A stretch of DNA of 64,000 bases from Devosia soli (lineage in GTDB: Bacteria; Pseudomonadota; Alphaproteobacteria; Rhizobiales; Devosiaceae), in NCBI RefSeq assembly GCF_000970455.1, contig NZ_LAJG01000025.1, positions 1 to 64,000 of the forward strand, written 5' to 3'. Within the stretch, counting starts at the first letter, position 1. The number at the start of each line of letters is the position of its first letter. The position numbers were made by a program, and so were the translations under genes. Shown here in pieces: positions 33,233-42,246 of the stretch. The notes below the pieces were generated by a model that was not told where the DNA came from, searched no databases, and saw nothing but the letters and a program-made list of their open reading frames with translations.

Positions 33233-34384
33233 TCAGCCCAGTAGCGCAACCAGCCGTTTACCGGCATCGAGGAATGCCTTGGGGTTGATCGCCTCGTCGG
33301 CCTTGCGAATTTCGAAGTGCAGGTGGGGGCCGGTCGAGCGGCCCGTCGAGCCGACTTTGGCGATCGGCGTGCCGGTGTTTACCGCCTGGCCTTCCTTGGC
33401 GAGGTAGCCGCTGAGGTGGGCATAGCGTGTGACGAGACCGCTGGCATGGGTTACCTCGACGACCATCCCATAACCCGAGCGTGTGCCAACATAGGTGACG
33501 ACGCCGGCGGCAGCGCTGGTCACCACCGTGCCACTCGGGGCGGCGAAGTCCATGCCGGAATGAAAGGCGCGGGAGCCGGTGAAGGGGTCCTGGCGATTGC
33601 CGAAATTGGAGCTCTGGCGAAAGTTGCCGGAGATGGGCATGTGTACGGGCGCCGCATCAAGGCTCTCGCGCGCGGCCTTATAGCGGATCAGCGCAGACAT
33701 CACCGCATTGGCGTCATCGAGCATGGGCGTGCCGTTGAGTTCATCGACCGCCGGTAGCAACGGACCACCGATGCCATCTTCGGTTTCTTCGGGCAGAGAC
33801 ACGGGAATCCCGAGCTTGCGCATTTCCGTGGCGATGCCGTCGGCGCGGGTTGTGGCGGCCTGGGCAATGCCGTGCATGGCCATCTGGGTTTCGCCCATCA
33901 TCTGTTCAATGCTCAGGGCCGTCGCGTCAACATCGGGATTGCCGGTGAGCGCGGCGAGCGGCGCGACGTCGGGCGCGGGCGCTGGCGCTGGCGTCACGTC
34001 AACCGCAGCGATGCCGAGCGCGTCGGCCTTATCGACAAGGGCGCGCACCAGCTGGTGCTGCTCGAACAGCATTTCCTGCTGCTGGGCGAGATCCTGAAGC
34101 TGCAGATTGATATCGCCGGCCTGGGCAAAGCCGCGGGAATGGAGCCGGTCGATTTCGACACGCATCTGGGCGATACGGTCTTCATAGGCGCCGATGACTT
34201 CCTCGGTGCGGCCATTGAAGATGCGGGCGAGGTCGGGGGAGAGGTAGAGTGTCATGCCGGCGAACACATTGCCGGCGAACAGAATCGCGAACATGCCATA
34301 AAAAATTGCGGGGTGGATGCCGCGCATTGCTGGCTTTGCGTGCGTTTTCCGGCGCCCATTCCCCGCTTTACCGACCACAGCCAC
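33233..34384 (-). CDS. M23-family peptidoglycan endopeptidase
   Basis: The 383-residue protein has a basic N-terminus, a membrane anchor (about 25-48, FYGMFAILFAGNVFAGMTLYL), a coiled-coil region (about 60-120) and a long linker rich in Ala and Pro. A C-terminal M23/LytM domain (about 260-375) follows. Zinc ligands are visible: HSGMDF supplies His and Asp, and HLHFE supplies His near the end. It probably cleaves cross-links in the periplasm. The start is a GTG at 34384 with no strong ribosome site; ATG 34327 is the alternative. It converges with prfB. Confidence 0.85.
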   Translation of the reverse strand: MAVVGKAGNGRRKTHAKPAMRGIHPAIFYGMFAILFAGNVFAGMTLYLSPDLARIFNGRTEEVIGAYEDRIAQMRVEIDRLHSRGFAQAGDINLQLQDLAQQQEMLFEQHQLVRALVDKADALGIAAVDVTPAPAPAPDVAPLAALTGNPDVDATALSIEQMMGETQMAMHGIAQAATTRADGIATEMRKLGIPVSLPEETEDGIGGPLLPAVDELNGTPMLDDANAVMSALIRYKAARESLDAAPVHMPISGNFRQSSNFGNRQDPFTGSRAFHSGMDFAAPSGTVVTSAAAGVVTYVGTRSGYGMVVEVTHASGLVTRYAHLSGYLAKEGQAVNTGTPIAKVGSTGRSTGPHLHFEIRKADEAINPKAFLDAGKRLVALLG

Positions 34385-34455
34385 GCCCCCACATCGCTTA
34401 CAAATAAGGTAAGCGGACTATGAGCTTGCATGGTTAAAAAAGCTGAAAGTCGGGG

Positions 34456-34938
34456 TTACGGATGTTGCCCTAGCACCTCGTCCAGCGCCGCAAGCATCTT
34501 TGCGGCATGGCCTTTGATACGCGTTGCCCGGACGATGCTGGCGACATTGCCAGTCGCGTCGATGATGAAGCTCGTTCGCACGAGGCCCATGAATTCTCGG
34601 CCATAGAGCTTCTTCATCTGCCATAGACCGAAAGCCCCTATCGCCTGGCGATCCGGATCTGCTGCGAGGGGGATCTTGAGGCCGTACTTGGCCCGGAACT
34701 TCCGATGCGACTCGAGATCCTGAGGCGAAATTCCGACCAGGGCGGCGCCGCGGGCAGAAAACTGCTCGGAAAGGTTCGAAAACTCAACGTTTTCATCGAC
34801 GCAGCCACCGGAATCATCTTCAGGATAAAAGAACAGGACGACAGGCCGGCCACGCATCTGGGAGAGGGTGAAGATGCTGCCGTCGTCAAGGGGTAGGGAG
34901 AAGTCTGGCGCGGGCGCGCCGACGGTCAGTTGGGTCAT
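34456..34938 (-). CDS. bcp: Bcp/PrxQ-type peroxiredoxin
   Basis: The 160-residue thiol peroxidase resembles Bcp. The start MTQLTVGAPAPDFSLPLDDG is standard. The peroxidatic motif PxxxTxxC reads PEDDSGGC, with Ser in place of Thr, and the Cys lies near residue 48. No resolving Cys follows within five residues (GCVDENVEF), and this is the only Cys in the protein, so it looks like a 1-Cys enzyme. The rest is typical: LVGISPQDLESHRKF, LAADPDRQAIGAFG and RTSFIIDATGNV. ATG 34938 was chosen by family start; upstream ATG 35010 adds 24 residues. Confidence 0.88.
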   Translation of the reverse strand: MTQLTVGAPAPDFSLPLDDGSIFTLSQMRGRPVVLFFYPEDDSGGCVDENVEFSNLSEQFSARGAALVGISPQDLESHRKFRAKYGLKIPLAADPDRQAIGAFGLWQMKKLYGREFMGLVRTSFIIDATGNVASIVRATRIKGHAAKMLAALDEVLGQHP

Positions 34939-35088
34939 GTTGGACTCGCTCTCGGATGGCGACTCAATAGTGGGTGTCGGCGCCACAATACAGCCGGTAT
35001 CATTGGGCATTGCAGCCCACCGAAGTGAATGATTCTTTGGGGATTATGCTCTGGTGCGGGCGGCCACGACCTGGATAGATGTAAGCGA

Positions 35089-38000
35089 GTGACAGTTTCC
35101 GCAGACCAGTCCGCGCCACCGCCATCAGCTTCTCCTCCGGCGCGTCGGAAGCGGCGGATTTTGCGCTGGATATTGGGCCTCCCGCTCGCGTTTCTGGTCA
35201 TCGTCTATCTCATACTTCTGATCACGCCGATCCGGCTGCCTTTTTCCGGCGAAACGGTTCGCGGAGTAGTGCAGTCTCTCTTGCCGCCAACGGCGAAGCT
35301 CGAAATGGGCGATTTGGCCATTGCCGTCGAAAACGGCGTGTGGCCGGTCATCCAGTTCTCGCCTGTGGTGCTCAACGATACCCAGACCGGCGCCCGGATC
35401 GCCATGGATGCGCTGGAGGTCGGGTTTTCACCGGTGCGTGCCTTGCTTGGCCAGCCCGGCGCGACGGTCACGGTCGTGCGGCCGCATCTGCAGCTGGTGC
35501 AGGACCTCTATGGCCCGCGGCTGGCGCGCATGGAAATTGTCGAGGATCCCGATGGCGGCGTGCCAACGCTGCGCGTTCTCGAAGGCGACCAGGCCTATTC
35601 GCCCGTCAATATCCGCGCCAACGGGGTCGAAGTGCCGACAGCCGGCGCCGCACTACGTTCGGACAACGATTGGCTGGTCTATAATTTCGAAGCGATGGAA
35701 GTCTCGCTCAATGACTTCGTCGAGCTGAGACAGCAGGGGCGGTTTTCAAAGCTCGTAGTGCGAGACGCAACGATCGACATGACCGATTCCGTTTATGGAC
35801 TTTACCGGCGCTTCGAGAGTGCGAGCGTCGAGATCGGCGCGTCGGATGATGGCAAAGGCACATCGGGCTCGTTCTCAGCGCTGATCGGCGGACGAACGGT
35901 GACCGGCACCATCGAAAGAGTTGTGGAAGACAGCGGCGCCTCGCGGCTCAAGGTCGACGCGATCAATCTCGATTTTTCGGCCATGCTTCCATTCATCGAC
36001 GATGCCACGAGCATGGCGGCGATGCGCGGGGCAGGGGCTGTATCGCTCGATCTTGGCTTCGACCCGGCAGGCGGCAAACTCGTCGATGGCACCTTTCGCA
36101 TCGACTTGACCGGTATCGACCTGCGCATCGGCAAGGACTATTTCCCGGTCGCCAGCTCCATCATGGAAATCGACTGGAAGCCCGATGTCGGCCAGTTCGA
36201 ACTGGCGGATTCGGCAATCCAGATCGGACAGAGCGAAGCGCGCATTTCGGGCACTTTCGCCCTGGGGCTCGATAAGGCCTATGGCCCGACGATCGGCATT
36301 TCGCTCCGGGCAACCGATGTTTCGCTGCACCCCAACGATATGGCCGCCCCCGAGCAGCCTTTTGAATCCATGGATTTTTCGGGTTGGTCAGCGCCGCTCT
36401 ATGGCGCACTCGGCATAGACCGCTTTGTCGCCAAGAAAGGCGATGCCGTCATTGAGACGACTGGGCGGATGGACATGCTGCAGACTGGGCTCGGCACCGA
36501 AATGACGGTGGCGGGAAAAGGCGTCACCGCAGATGATATCAAGCGGATCTGGCCCTATTTCATGGGTGGGGAAAGTCGCGACTGGTTCGTCGCCAATGTT
36601 ACGGAGGGCCACGTCGTCGACGGGCGGCTGGAGTTCAATTTCCCGGTCGGCTCGCTATCTGTCGACGGCAAGGCGGCCGCGACACTGCCGCCGGATGCCA
36701 TGAACATCAATATCGTGGGCGAGGGCGTGACCATCAAAGCGACCGAACAGATGGATCCCATTCGCATCGAAGGGCTCACGCGGCTGCAGGTCAAAGGCAC
36801 GACGACGACCATCTCGGGCGACGGCGGGCAGATCGAGACGGCGGACGGCACGATTGCCGTGCGGCGCCCGGCCATGATCTTCGATACGTCAGACCCGGCA
36901 AAGAGCATTTTCGAAGTTTCCGGCAACCTCGGCGCGCCGATACCGGCGCTGCTCGCTATCGCGAAACAGTTGCAGCCGGACGCCATCAACCAGGCCCAGT
37001 TGCCGCTCGATCTCAACAGCCTCGAAGGCAATATTGACCTGGGACTCGTTGCTACTATCGGGCTGCCCGAGGAAGACACCGGCGAGGCGATGGATGTCGA
37101 TTACGTCGTGACGGGCTCGGTCGCCGATTTCGCCAGCTCGGCGCCAATCCAGGACCGCACCATCGGCAATGGCCAGCTCAGCTTCTCGGCGACGCAGGAC
37201 GGATACCATCTCGGCGGCACGGCGGAGATCGATGGCATGGAAGCCGAGGTCACCGTGGATGGCACGCCGACGACCGACCCGACGCTGCGACTAGGCTCGA
37301 CTGTCGATGTCGCCGATCTCGCCAAGCTTGGCTTCGACGCCTCGGAATTTCTTTCGGGACGGGTCAGGTTCATTGCCGAGCCCGCTGCCGACGGCACCAT
37401 GAAGATGTCAGTCGACCTTGCCGATGCCGGGCTGACCATCAAGGACCTGGGCATCAAGAAATCGGCGGGCACGGCAGGAAGCCTGACGGCCAGCATCCGG
37501 CCGGAAGGCGACATCACGCATCTTGAAGATATTTCGCTCGGATTTGGCACTGTTCAGCTTGGCGGCAAGCTTGATTTCAGCGCCGAGAAGGGGCTCGTCT
37601 CAGCAGAATTCGATAGGGTGGCACTGAGCGAAGGCGACAACGCCCAAGTGAGCCTCAAGCCGATCGACGGTGGTTTCGATGTGCAGATCCGCGGCAAGCA
37701 ACTGGACCTCAAGCCCGTTCTGAGCCGGTTCTTCAGCCTCGAAGAAGGCAGCGGCGGGGTTCAGAGCACGCAGATCGACGATGCAATCAACCTCAGCGTC
37801 AAGCTCGATCGCGCCATTGGCTATTATGCCACGACGGCCTTCAACGTCGACCTTGCGCTGAGCCTGCGTGGCACGGACATTCGCCGCGCGACGCTTTCGA
37901 CCCAATTCAGCGAAGGCAATGCCGTTTCGATCACCACCAACCCGGCGCCGCGCGGACGCACCATGTCTGTGGCCTTCAATGATGCCGGGACGCTCCTGCG

Positions 38001-38553
38001 CTTTCTCGGCGTCTATTCCCAGCTTGCCGGGGGCAGCGGTAGCCTGGTTCTAACCACCGACCGCGACGCCGATGCGGAAGGCGGTCGGCTGCTCATGCAT
38101 AATTTTGCGATCGTCGATGAGGCCAATGTGGCGCAGGTGCTGGGCAATCACTCCGATTCCCGCGCGGCGATCGCACGGAGCAACCGGCTCGATTTTGCGG
38201 CAGGCGAGGTGGACTTCATCCGCCGCAGCGATCGGGTCGAAGTGACGCGCGGCGTGCTTTCCGGGGACACCGTAGGGGGAACGATGCGCGGGTTTATCTA
38301 TACCAGCAATCGCACCTACGACCTGACCGGCACCTATGTGCCGCTATTCGGGCTAAACAATGCGTTCCAGCAGATTCCGCTCCTCGGACCGTTGCTGGGC
38401 GGACGCGATGGCGAGGGGCTGGTCGGCGTGACCTTTGCCGTGCGTGGTCCGCTCGATAATCCGCAGTTCCAGATCAACCCGCTCTCGCTGCTGGTGCCCG
38501 GGGCGTTCCGCGAACTGTTCGAGTTCCGGGCGCGGGAATTGCCGCAGCAATAA
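35089..38553 (+). CDS. AsmA/YhdP-like large envelope protein
   Basis: The 1154-residue protein has one N-terminal membrane helix (about residues 27-49, ILGLPLAFLVIVYLILL) and a very long beta-rich periplasmic region of AsmA-like repeats. It ends with a C-terminal AsmA_2-type block (VPLFGLNNAFQQIPLLGPLLGGRDGEGLVGVTFAVRGPLDNPQF). It fits the DUF3971/YhdP group, related to AsmA and TamB, thought to carry phospholipids from inner to outer membrane. GTG 35089 is the preferred start; an in-frame ATG at 35029 adds 20 atypical residues. A hairpin follows the stop. Confidence 0.85.
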   Translation: MTVSADQSAPPPSASPPARRKRRILRWILGLPLAFLVIVYLILLITPIRLPFSGETVRGVVQSLLPPTAKLEMGDLAIAVENGVWPVIQFSPVVLNDTQTGARIAMDALEVGFSPVRALLGQPGATVTVVRPHLQLVQDLYGPRLARMEIVEDPDGGVPTLRVLEGDQAYSPVNIRANGVEVPTAGAALRSDNDWLVYNFEAMEVSLNDFVELRQQGRFSKLVVRDATIDMTDSVYGLYRRFESASVEIGASDDGKGTSGSFSALIGGRTVTGTIERVVEDSGASRLKVDAINLDFSAMLPFIDDATSMAAMRGAGAVSLDLGFDPAGGKLVDGTFRIDLTGIDLRIGKDYFPVASSIMEIDWKPDVGQFELADSAIQIGQSEARISGTFALGLDKAYGPTIGISLRATDVSLHPNDMAAPEQPFESMDFSGWSAPLYGALGIDRFVAKKGDAVIETTGRMDMLQTGLGTEMTVAGKGVTADDIKRIWPYFMGGESRDWFVANVTEGHVVDGRLEFNFPVGSLSVDGKAAATLPPDAMNINIVGEGVTIKATEQMDPIRIEGLTRLQVKGTTTTISGDGGQIETADGTIAVRRPAMIFDTSDPAKSIFEVSGNLGAPIPALLAIAKQLQPDAINQAQLPLDLNSLEGNIDLGLVATIGLPEEDTGEAMDVDYVVTGSVADFASSAPIQDRTIGNGQLSFSATQDGYHLGGTAEIDGMEAEVTVDGTPTTDPTLRLGSTVDVADLAKLGFDASEFLSGRVRFIAEPAADGTMKMSVDLADAGLTIKDLGIKKSAGTAGSLTASIRPEGDITHLEDISLGFGTVQLGGKLDFSAEKGLVSAEFDRVALSEGDNAQVSLKPIDGGFDVQIRGKQLDLKPVLSRFFSLEEGSGGVQSTQIDDAINLSVKLDRAIGYYATTAFNVDLALSLRGTDIRRATLSTQFSEGNAVSITTNPAPRGRTMSVAFNDAGTLLRFLGVYSQLAGGSGSLVLTTDRDADAEGGRLLMHNFAIVDEANVAQVLGNHSDSRAAIARSNRLDFAAGEVDFIRRSDRVEVTRGVLSGDTVGGTMRGFIYTSNRTYDLTGTYVPLFGLNNAFQQIPLLGPLLGGRDGEGLVGVTFAVRGPLDNPQFQINPLSLLVPGAFRELFEFRARELPQQ

Positions 38554-38583
38554 AAAGGCGCCGCACAGATCTGCGACGCCTTT
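38554..38583. terminator. Hairpin after the AsmA-like gene
   Basis: AGGCGCCGCA and TGCGACGCCT form a stem with one mismatch around CAGATC, with A-rich sequence before and TTT after. It could terminate transcription in both directions between the convergent AsmA-like and tyrS genes. Confidence 0.6.
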
Positions 38584-38600
38584 GAACTCAAATCCCATAT

Positions 38601-38679
38601 CGTCTTCATTGCCGGGCTTGTCCCGGCAATCCATTTCGGGCCCACAGGGACCACCGGGACGAGCCCGGTGGTGACGATG
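38601..38679. repeat. REP-like palindromic element, copy 3
   Basis: It contains CATTGCCGGGCTTGTCCCGG (near 38607) and the inverted CACCGGGACGAGCCCGGTGG (near 38652). The same unit occurs at 3536 and 7389, here between convergent genes. Confidence 0.78.
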
Positions 38680-38698
38680 GCTGGGAGGGTAATATGCT

Positions 38699-39949
38699 TC
38701 AGATCGGCTTGATCAACGCGTGGCGCTTCTTGCCGACCGAGAGTTTGATGACGCCTTCGTCGAGAAGGGCATTGTCGCCAAGGCTGAGCTTGTCGTCATC
38801 GACCGCTGCGTCGTTGACCTTGACGGCACCGGAAGCGACGTGGCGGCGGGCTTCGCCGTTAGATGCGGCGAGACCGGCCTTCACGAGCGCATTGAGGATG
38901 CCTATGCCGGAGGCGAGCTCGGCATGGGTGACCTCGGCCGTCGGGAGGGAGAGATCGATGGCGCCCGATTCGAAGGTCGCGAGCGCTGTGGCTGCAGCCT
39001 GGATGGCAGCATCGCGGCCATGGACGATGGCGGTGACTTCCGTCGCAAGGATCTTCTTGGCCTCGTTGATCTCGTTGCCGCCGAGTGCGCCGATGCGCTC
39101 GATTTCCGAGATCGGCAGGCGTGTAAAAATCTTGAGGAATTTCACGACGTCGGCGTCTTCGGTGTTGCGGAAATACTGCCAGAAATCATAGGGCGAAAAG
39201 AGATCGCCATTGAGCCAGACGGCGCCAGACGCCGACTTGCCCATCTTTTCGCCGGACGACTTGGTCAGGAGCGGCGTTGTCAGCGCATAGAGCTGCGGCC
39301 CGCCCATACGATGGCTGAGGTCGACACCGTTGATGATGTTGCCCCACTGGTCCGAACCACCCATTTGCAACACGGTGCCATAGCGCCGGTTGAGTTCGGT
39401 GAAATCGTAGCCCTGCATGATCATATAGTTGAATTCGAGGAAGCTCAGCGACTGCTCGCGATCGAGCCGCAGCTTTACCGAATCGAACGAGAGCATGCGA
39501 TTGACCGAGAAATGGCGGCCGACATCGCGCAGGAACTCGATGTAATTGAGCTTCAGCAGCCAATCGGCATTGTTCACCATCATGGCGGGGTTGGAGCCGC
39601 CATAATTGAGGATGTTGCCGTAGACGCGCTTGATGCTCTCGATATTGGTTTCGATCTGCTCGACCGTAAGGAGCTTGCGCTGGTCGTCGCGGAAGGACGG
39701 ATCGCCGACCATGGAGGTGCCGCCGCCCATCAGGCTGATCGCCTGGTGGCCCGTTTCCTGCAGCCAGTAGAGCATGGTGACGGTGATCAGATTGCCGATA
39801 TGGATCGAAGTCGCCGTCGCGTCATAGCCGACATAGCCGGTGATCTTCTGCGACGAAGCGAGCTGATCGAGGCTTTCGGGATCGGAAATCTGGTGTATGA
39901 AGCCGCGCTCATCGAGGACGCGGAGGAAATCGGATTTGAATTTGGTCAT
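38699..39949 (-). CDS. tyrS: Tyrosyl-tRNA synthetase
   Basis: This class I synthetase (416 residues) charges tRNA-Tyr. Motifs: [14 protein letters not shown] (HIGH variant, HIGN near 48), GGSDQWGNI (tyrosine and tRNA contacts) and KMGKS (KMSKS variant near 235). It ends with an S4 RNA-binding domain (about 350-410; [26 protein letters not shown]). The length and layout are those of bacterial TyrRS. It is convergent with the AsmA-like gene. Confidence 0.95.
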   Translation of the reverse strand: MTKFKSDFLRVLDERGFIHQISDPESLDQLASSQKITGYVGYDATATSIHIGNLITVTMLYWLQETGHQAISLMGGGTSMVGDPSFRDDQRKLLTVEQIETNIESIKRVYGNILNYGGSNPAMMVNNADWLLKLNYIEFLRDVGRHFSVNRMLSFDSVKLRLDREQSLSFLEFNYMIMQGYDFTELNRRYGTVLQMGGSDQWGNIINGVDLSHRMGGPQLYALTTPLLTKSSGEKMGKSASGAVWLNGDLFSPYDFWQYFRNTEDADVVKFLKIFTRLPISEIERIGALGGNEINEAKKILATEVTAIVHGRDAAIQAAATALATFESGAIDLSLPTAEVTHAELASGIGILNALVKAGLAASNGEARRHVASGAVKVNDAAVDDDKLSLGDNALLDEGVIKLSVGKKRHALIKPI

Positions 39950-40036
39950 TGGTGCGATCCAGGTGTCGCCCCTCTCACAGTGTCACCGCCACGGGGGCGA
40001 GACGATCGAATGAGAGGACGGCGGTAGGAGACGGAG

Positions 40037-40056
40037 GTCCCCGCTTTCGCGGGGAT
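40037..40056. repeat. Short palindrome in intergenic gap
   Basis: GTCCCCGC-TTTC-GCGGGGAT forms a perfect stem of at least six bases between tyrS and the hydrolase gene. It resembles other intergenic hairpins of this genome; no T-tract follows. Confidence 0.4.
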
Positions 40057-40095
40057 GACAACGCAGTGGGTAACCGCCTTCTTCTGCGCTCTAAC

Positions 40096-40758
40096 TCAGC
40101 GCCCGCCGCCGTCCGCGATCTCCTGACGGCGACGGTCCAGATACTCGGCGCAGGCCGTCGTCAGTTCATCGATCTTGCCTTCGTAGAAGTGGTTGGCCCC
40201 TTCCACGATCTGCTGTTCGATGGTGATGCCCTTCTGGGTCTTGAGCTTGTCCACGAGCTTCTGGACCGATTGCGGCGGCGCCACGCGGTCCTTGTCGCCA
40301 TGGATGATCAGCCCGGAAGACGGGCAGGGGGCGAGGAAGGAGAAGTCGTAGAGGTTTTCCGGCGGGGAAACCGAGATGAAGCCTTCGACCTCCGGACGGC
40401 GCATTAGAAGCTGCATGCCGATCCAGGCGCCGAAGGAGAAGCCGGCGATCCAGCAGCCGCGGGATTCGCGATTGATGATCTGCAGCCAATCGAGTGCCGC
40501 AGCGGCGTCCGAGAGTTCGCCGATGCCGTGATCGAAGACGCCCTGCGAACGCCCGACGCCGCGCGAGTTGAAGCGCAGCACGGAAAAGCCGCGTTCGGCG
40601 AACATGTAGAAGAGATTGTAGACGATCTGGTTGTTCATCGTCCCGCCGAACTGCGGGTGCGGATGCAAAACGATGGCGATCGGTGCGTTCGGTTCCTTGC
40701 CCGGCTGGTACCGGCCTTCGAGGCGCCCCTCGGGGCCATTGAAGATAACTTCAGGCAT
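40096..40758 (-). CDS. Alpha/beta hydrolase
   Basis: The 220-residue alpha/beta-fold hydrolase has the nucleophile elbow GFSFGAW (Ser near 108), an oxyanion region HPHPQFGGTMNN, an acid in HGDKDRVAP (Asp) and the His in VEGANHFYEG. LRFNSRGVGRSQG is a further family block. It resembles the small hydrolases often annotated as dienelactone-hydrolase-like. The substrate is not known. It is divergent from the suf operon across a 278-base gap that holds the Irr box. Confidence 0.82.
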   Translation of the reverse strand: MPEVIFNGPEGRLEGRYQPGKEPNAPIAIVLHPHPQFGGTMNNQIVYNLFYMFAERGFSVLRFNSRGVGRSQGVFDHGIGELSDAAAALDWLQIINRESRGCWIAGFSFGAWIGMQLLMRRPEVEGFISVSPPENLYDFSFLAPCPSSGLIIHGDKDRVAPPQSVQKLVDKLKTQKGITIEQQIVEGANHFYEGKIDELTTACAEYLDRRRQEIADGGGR

Positions 40759-40874
40759 GGTGTTTTCTGGCCTTTTTCGGCTCTGTCACTAAGCTGATCC
40801 GACTGGTCATGAAATCGTCTGCGCCGCTTGACTAAGGACGGAGCGATCCCTAAAACATGGGTCGAAAAAACCAG

Positions 40875-40891
40875 TTTAGAATGGTTCGAAA
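40875..40891. promoter_or_regulatory. Irr/ICE iron box upstream of the suf operon
   Basis: TTTAGAA-TGG-TTCGAAA matches the iron control element consensus TTTAGAA-N3-TTCTAAA with one mismatch. It lies 146 bases before the nifS-like ATG, in the only intergenic region that could drive the suf operon. Irr, a Fur-family heme-responsive regulator, binds such sites in Hyphomicrobiales. Confidence 0.7.
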
Positions 40892-41036
40892 TTCGGTTTT
40901 GGCCGCGAGCGGCGGTGTTGAGCGCCCCTTGTAATGAAAGTGGGCGACAAATTTCAAGAAGTGTTTGGTTTGCGGGCCTTTCCATTGGCTCATTCCAGAC
41001 ATGCGGTTCTTTCGGGCAGTGGGCCCAAGAAGGCAG

Positions 41037-42182
41037 ATGGCGAAAGAGAGCATCTATCTCGATCATAACGCCACCGCCCCGCTTCGTCCCGAAGCGCGCG
41101 CGGCGCTTCTGGCTGCGCTCGATCTGACGGGCAATCCATCTTCCGTTCATGCCCATGGCCGCAAGCAGCGCGATCTCATTGAAACCGGACGCGCTCAAGT
41201 CGCGCGCCTTGCTGGAGCCGAAACCCGCCAGGTTGTCTTTACCGGCTCGGCAACGGAAGCCTTGACTCAGGCTATCGTTGGGGGTGCGAAGGCCTTTTCG
41301 GCAGGCGCCGTTGCCATCAGCGCGGGGGAGCATGCTGCGGTCGCCAAGGCGGCCGAGGCCACGGGCCTGCCGGTGCACACCATCGGTCTTTTGCCGAACG
41401 GCTGCATTGATCTTGATCAACTTCGTGCCATGCTCGCACGGGCGGACGAAGACGGCACGACGCTGCTTGTCGCGGTCCACTGGGTAAATAATGAAACGGG
41501 CGTCGTCCAGCCGATCGGCGCCATCTCGGTGCTGGTCGGCCCGACGCGTCACACACTTGTGGTCGATGCCGTCCAGGCGCTAGGCAAGCTCGATCTGGAA
41601 TTTGCTGCCTCGGCTGCCGATATGGTTGCAGTGAGTGGGCACAAGATCGGAGCTCCGGCTGGGATCGGCGCGCTCTTGGCCAAGGGTCATGCCGACACGG
41701 TTCGCCTAATCCCAGGCGGTGGCCAGGAGCAGGGGCGTCGCGGCGGTACGGAATCGGCGGCGCTGATTTCGGCCTTTGGCGCGGCAGCCGCGGCAGAGCG
41801 TATGGATATGCGCGCGCTAACGGCTTTGACCAAGCGCGTCGAGGACAGGCTCAAGGCGATGGCGCCTGATGTCGTTATCTTCGGTGACGGCGCTGATCGC
41901 GTCGGCAATGTCGTCAATTTCGCCGTACCGGGTGTTCGCAATGCGACGGCGATGATGGCGCTGGACCTCGCCGGACTCTCGGTGTCATCGGGTTCAGCGT
42001 GTTCTTCGGGCAAGGTCGGCGCGAGCCATGTGCTTCTTGCCATGGGCGTCTCGCGCGATCTCGCCGAATGCGCTTTGCGCGTCAGCTTTGGCTGGAATTC
42101 CACGCTGGCGGATGCCGATGCATTCCTTGCCGGTTTTGAAACAATTCTCGTTCGCCAGCGGCGCGCGGGGAAAGCGGCCTAG
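41037..42182 (+). CDS. Cysteine desulfurase (IscS/NifS type)
   Basis: This PLP enzyme of 381 residues takes sulfur from cysteine for Fe-S assembly. YLDHNATAPLRPEA is the N-terminal signature. VDAVQALGKLDL carries the PLP Asp/Gln, and the PLP-binding Lys is in VSGHKIGAPAGIG. The persulfide Cys is in SSGSACSSGKVGASHVL (class I loop). The ATG at 41037 has AGAAGGCAG upstream. It heads the operon nifS-sufB-sufC-sufD-sufS-sufT-sufA, so the cluster has two desulfurases. No iscR gene is adjacent, unlike many relatives. Confidence 0.92.
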   Translation: MAKESIYLDHNATAPLRPEARAALLAALDLTGNPSSVHAHGRKQRDLIETGRAQVARLAGAETRQVVFTGSATEALTQAIVGGAKAFSAGAVAISAGEHAAVAKAAEATGLPVHTIGLLPNGCIDLDQLRAMLARADEDGTTLLVAVHWVNNETGVVQPIGAISVLVGPTRHTLVVDAVQALGKLDLEFAASAADMVAVSGHKIGAPAGIGALLAKGHADTVRLIPGGGQEQGRRGGTESAALISAFGAAAAAERMDMRALTALTKRVEDRLKAMAPDVVIFGDGADRVGNVVNFAVPGVRNATAMMALDLAGLSVSSGSACSSGKVGASHVLLAMGVSRDLAECALRVSFGWNSTLADADAFLAGFETILVRQRRAGKAA

Positions 42183-42246
42183 CCGCTAGATAGAGACTTC
42201 GTTCGCGGCGGCCTTGAACCGCCGATGGGCACAAAGGAGAAGCCTG

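Noticed and set aside
38720..40027. Long plus-strand frame antisense to tyrS
   Set aside because: It mirrors the codon pattern of the fully conserved tyrS gene; no family is recognised in its translation.
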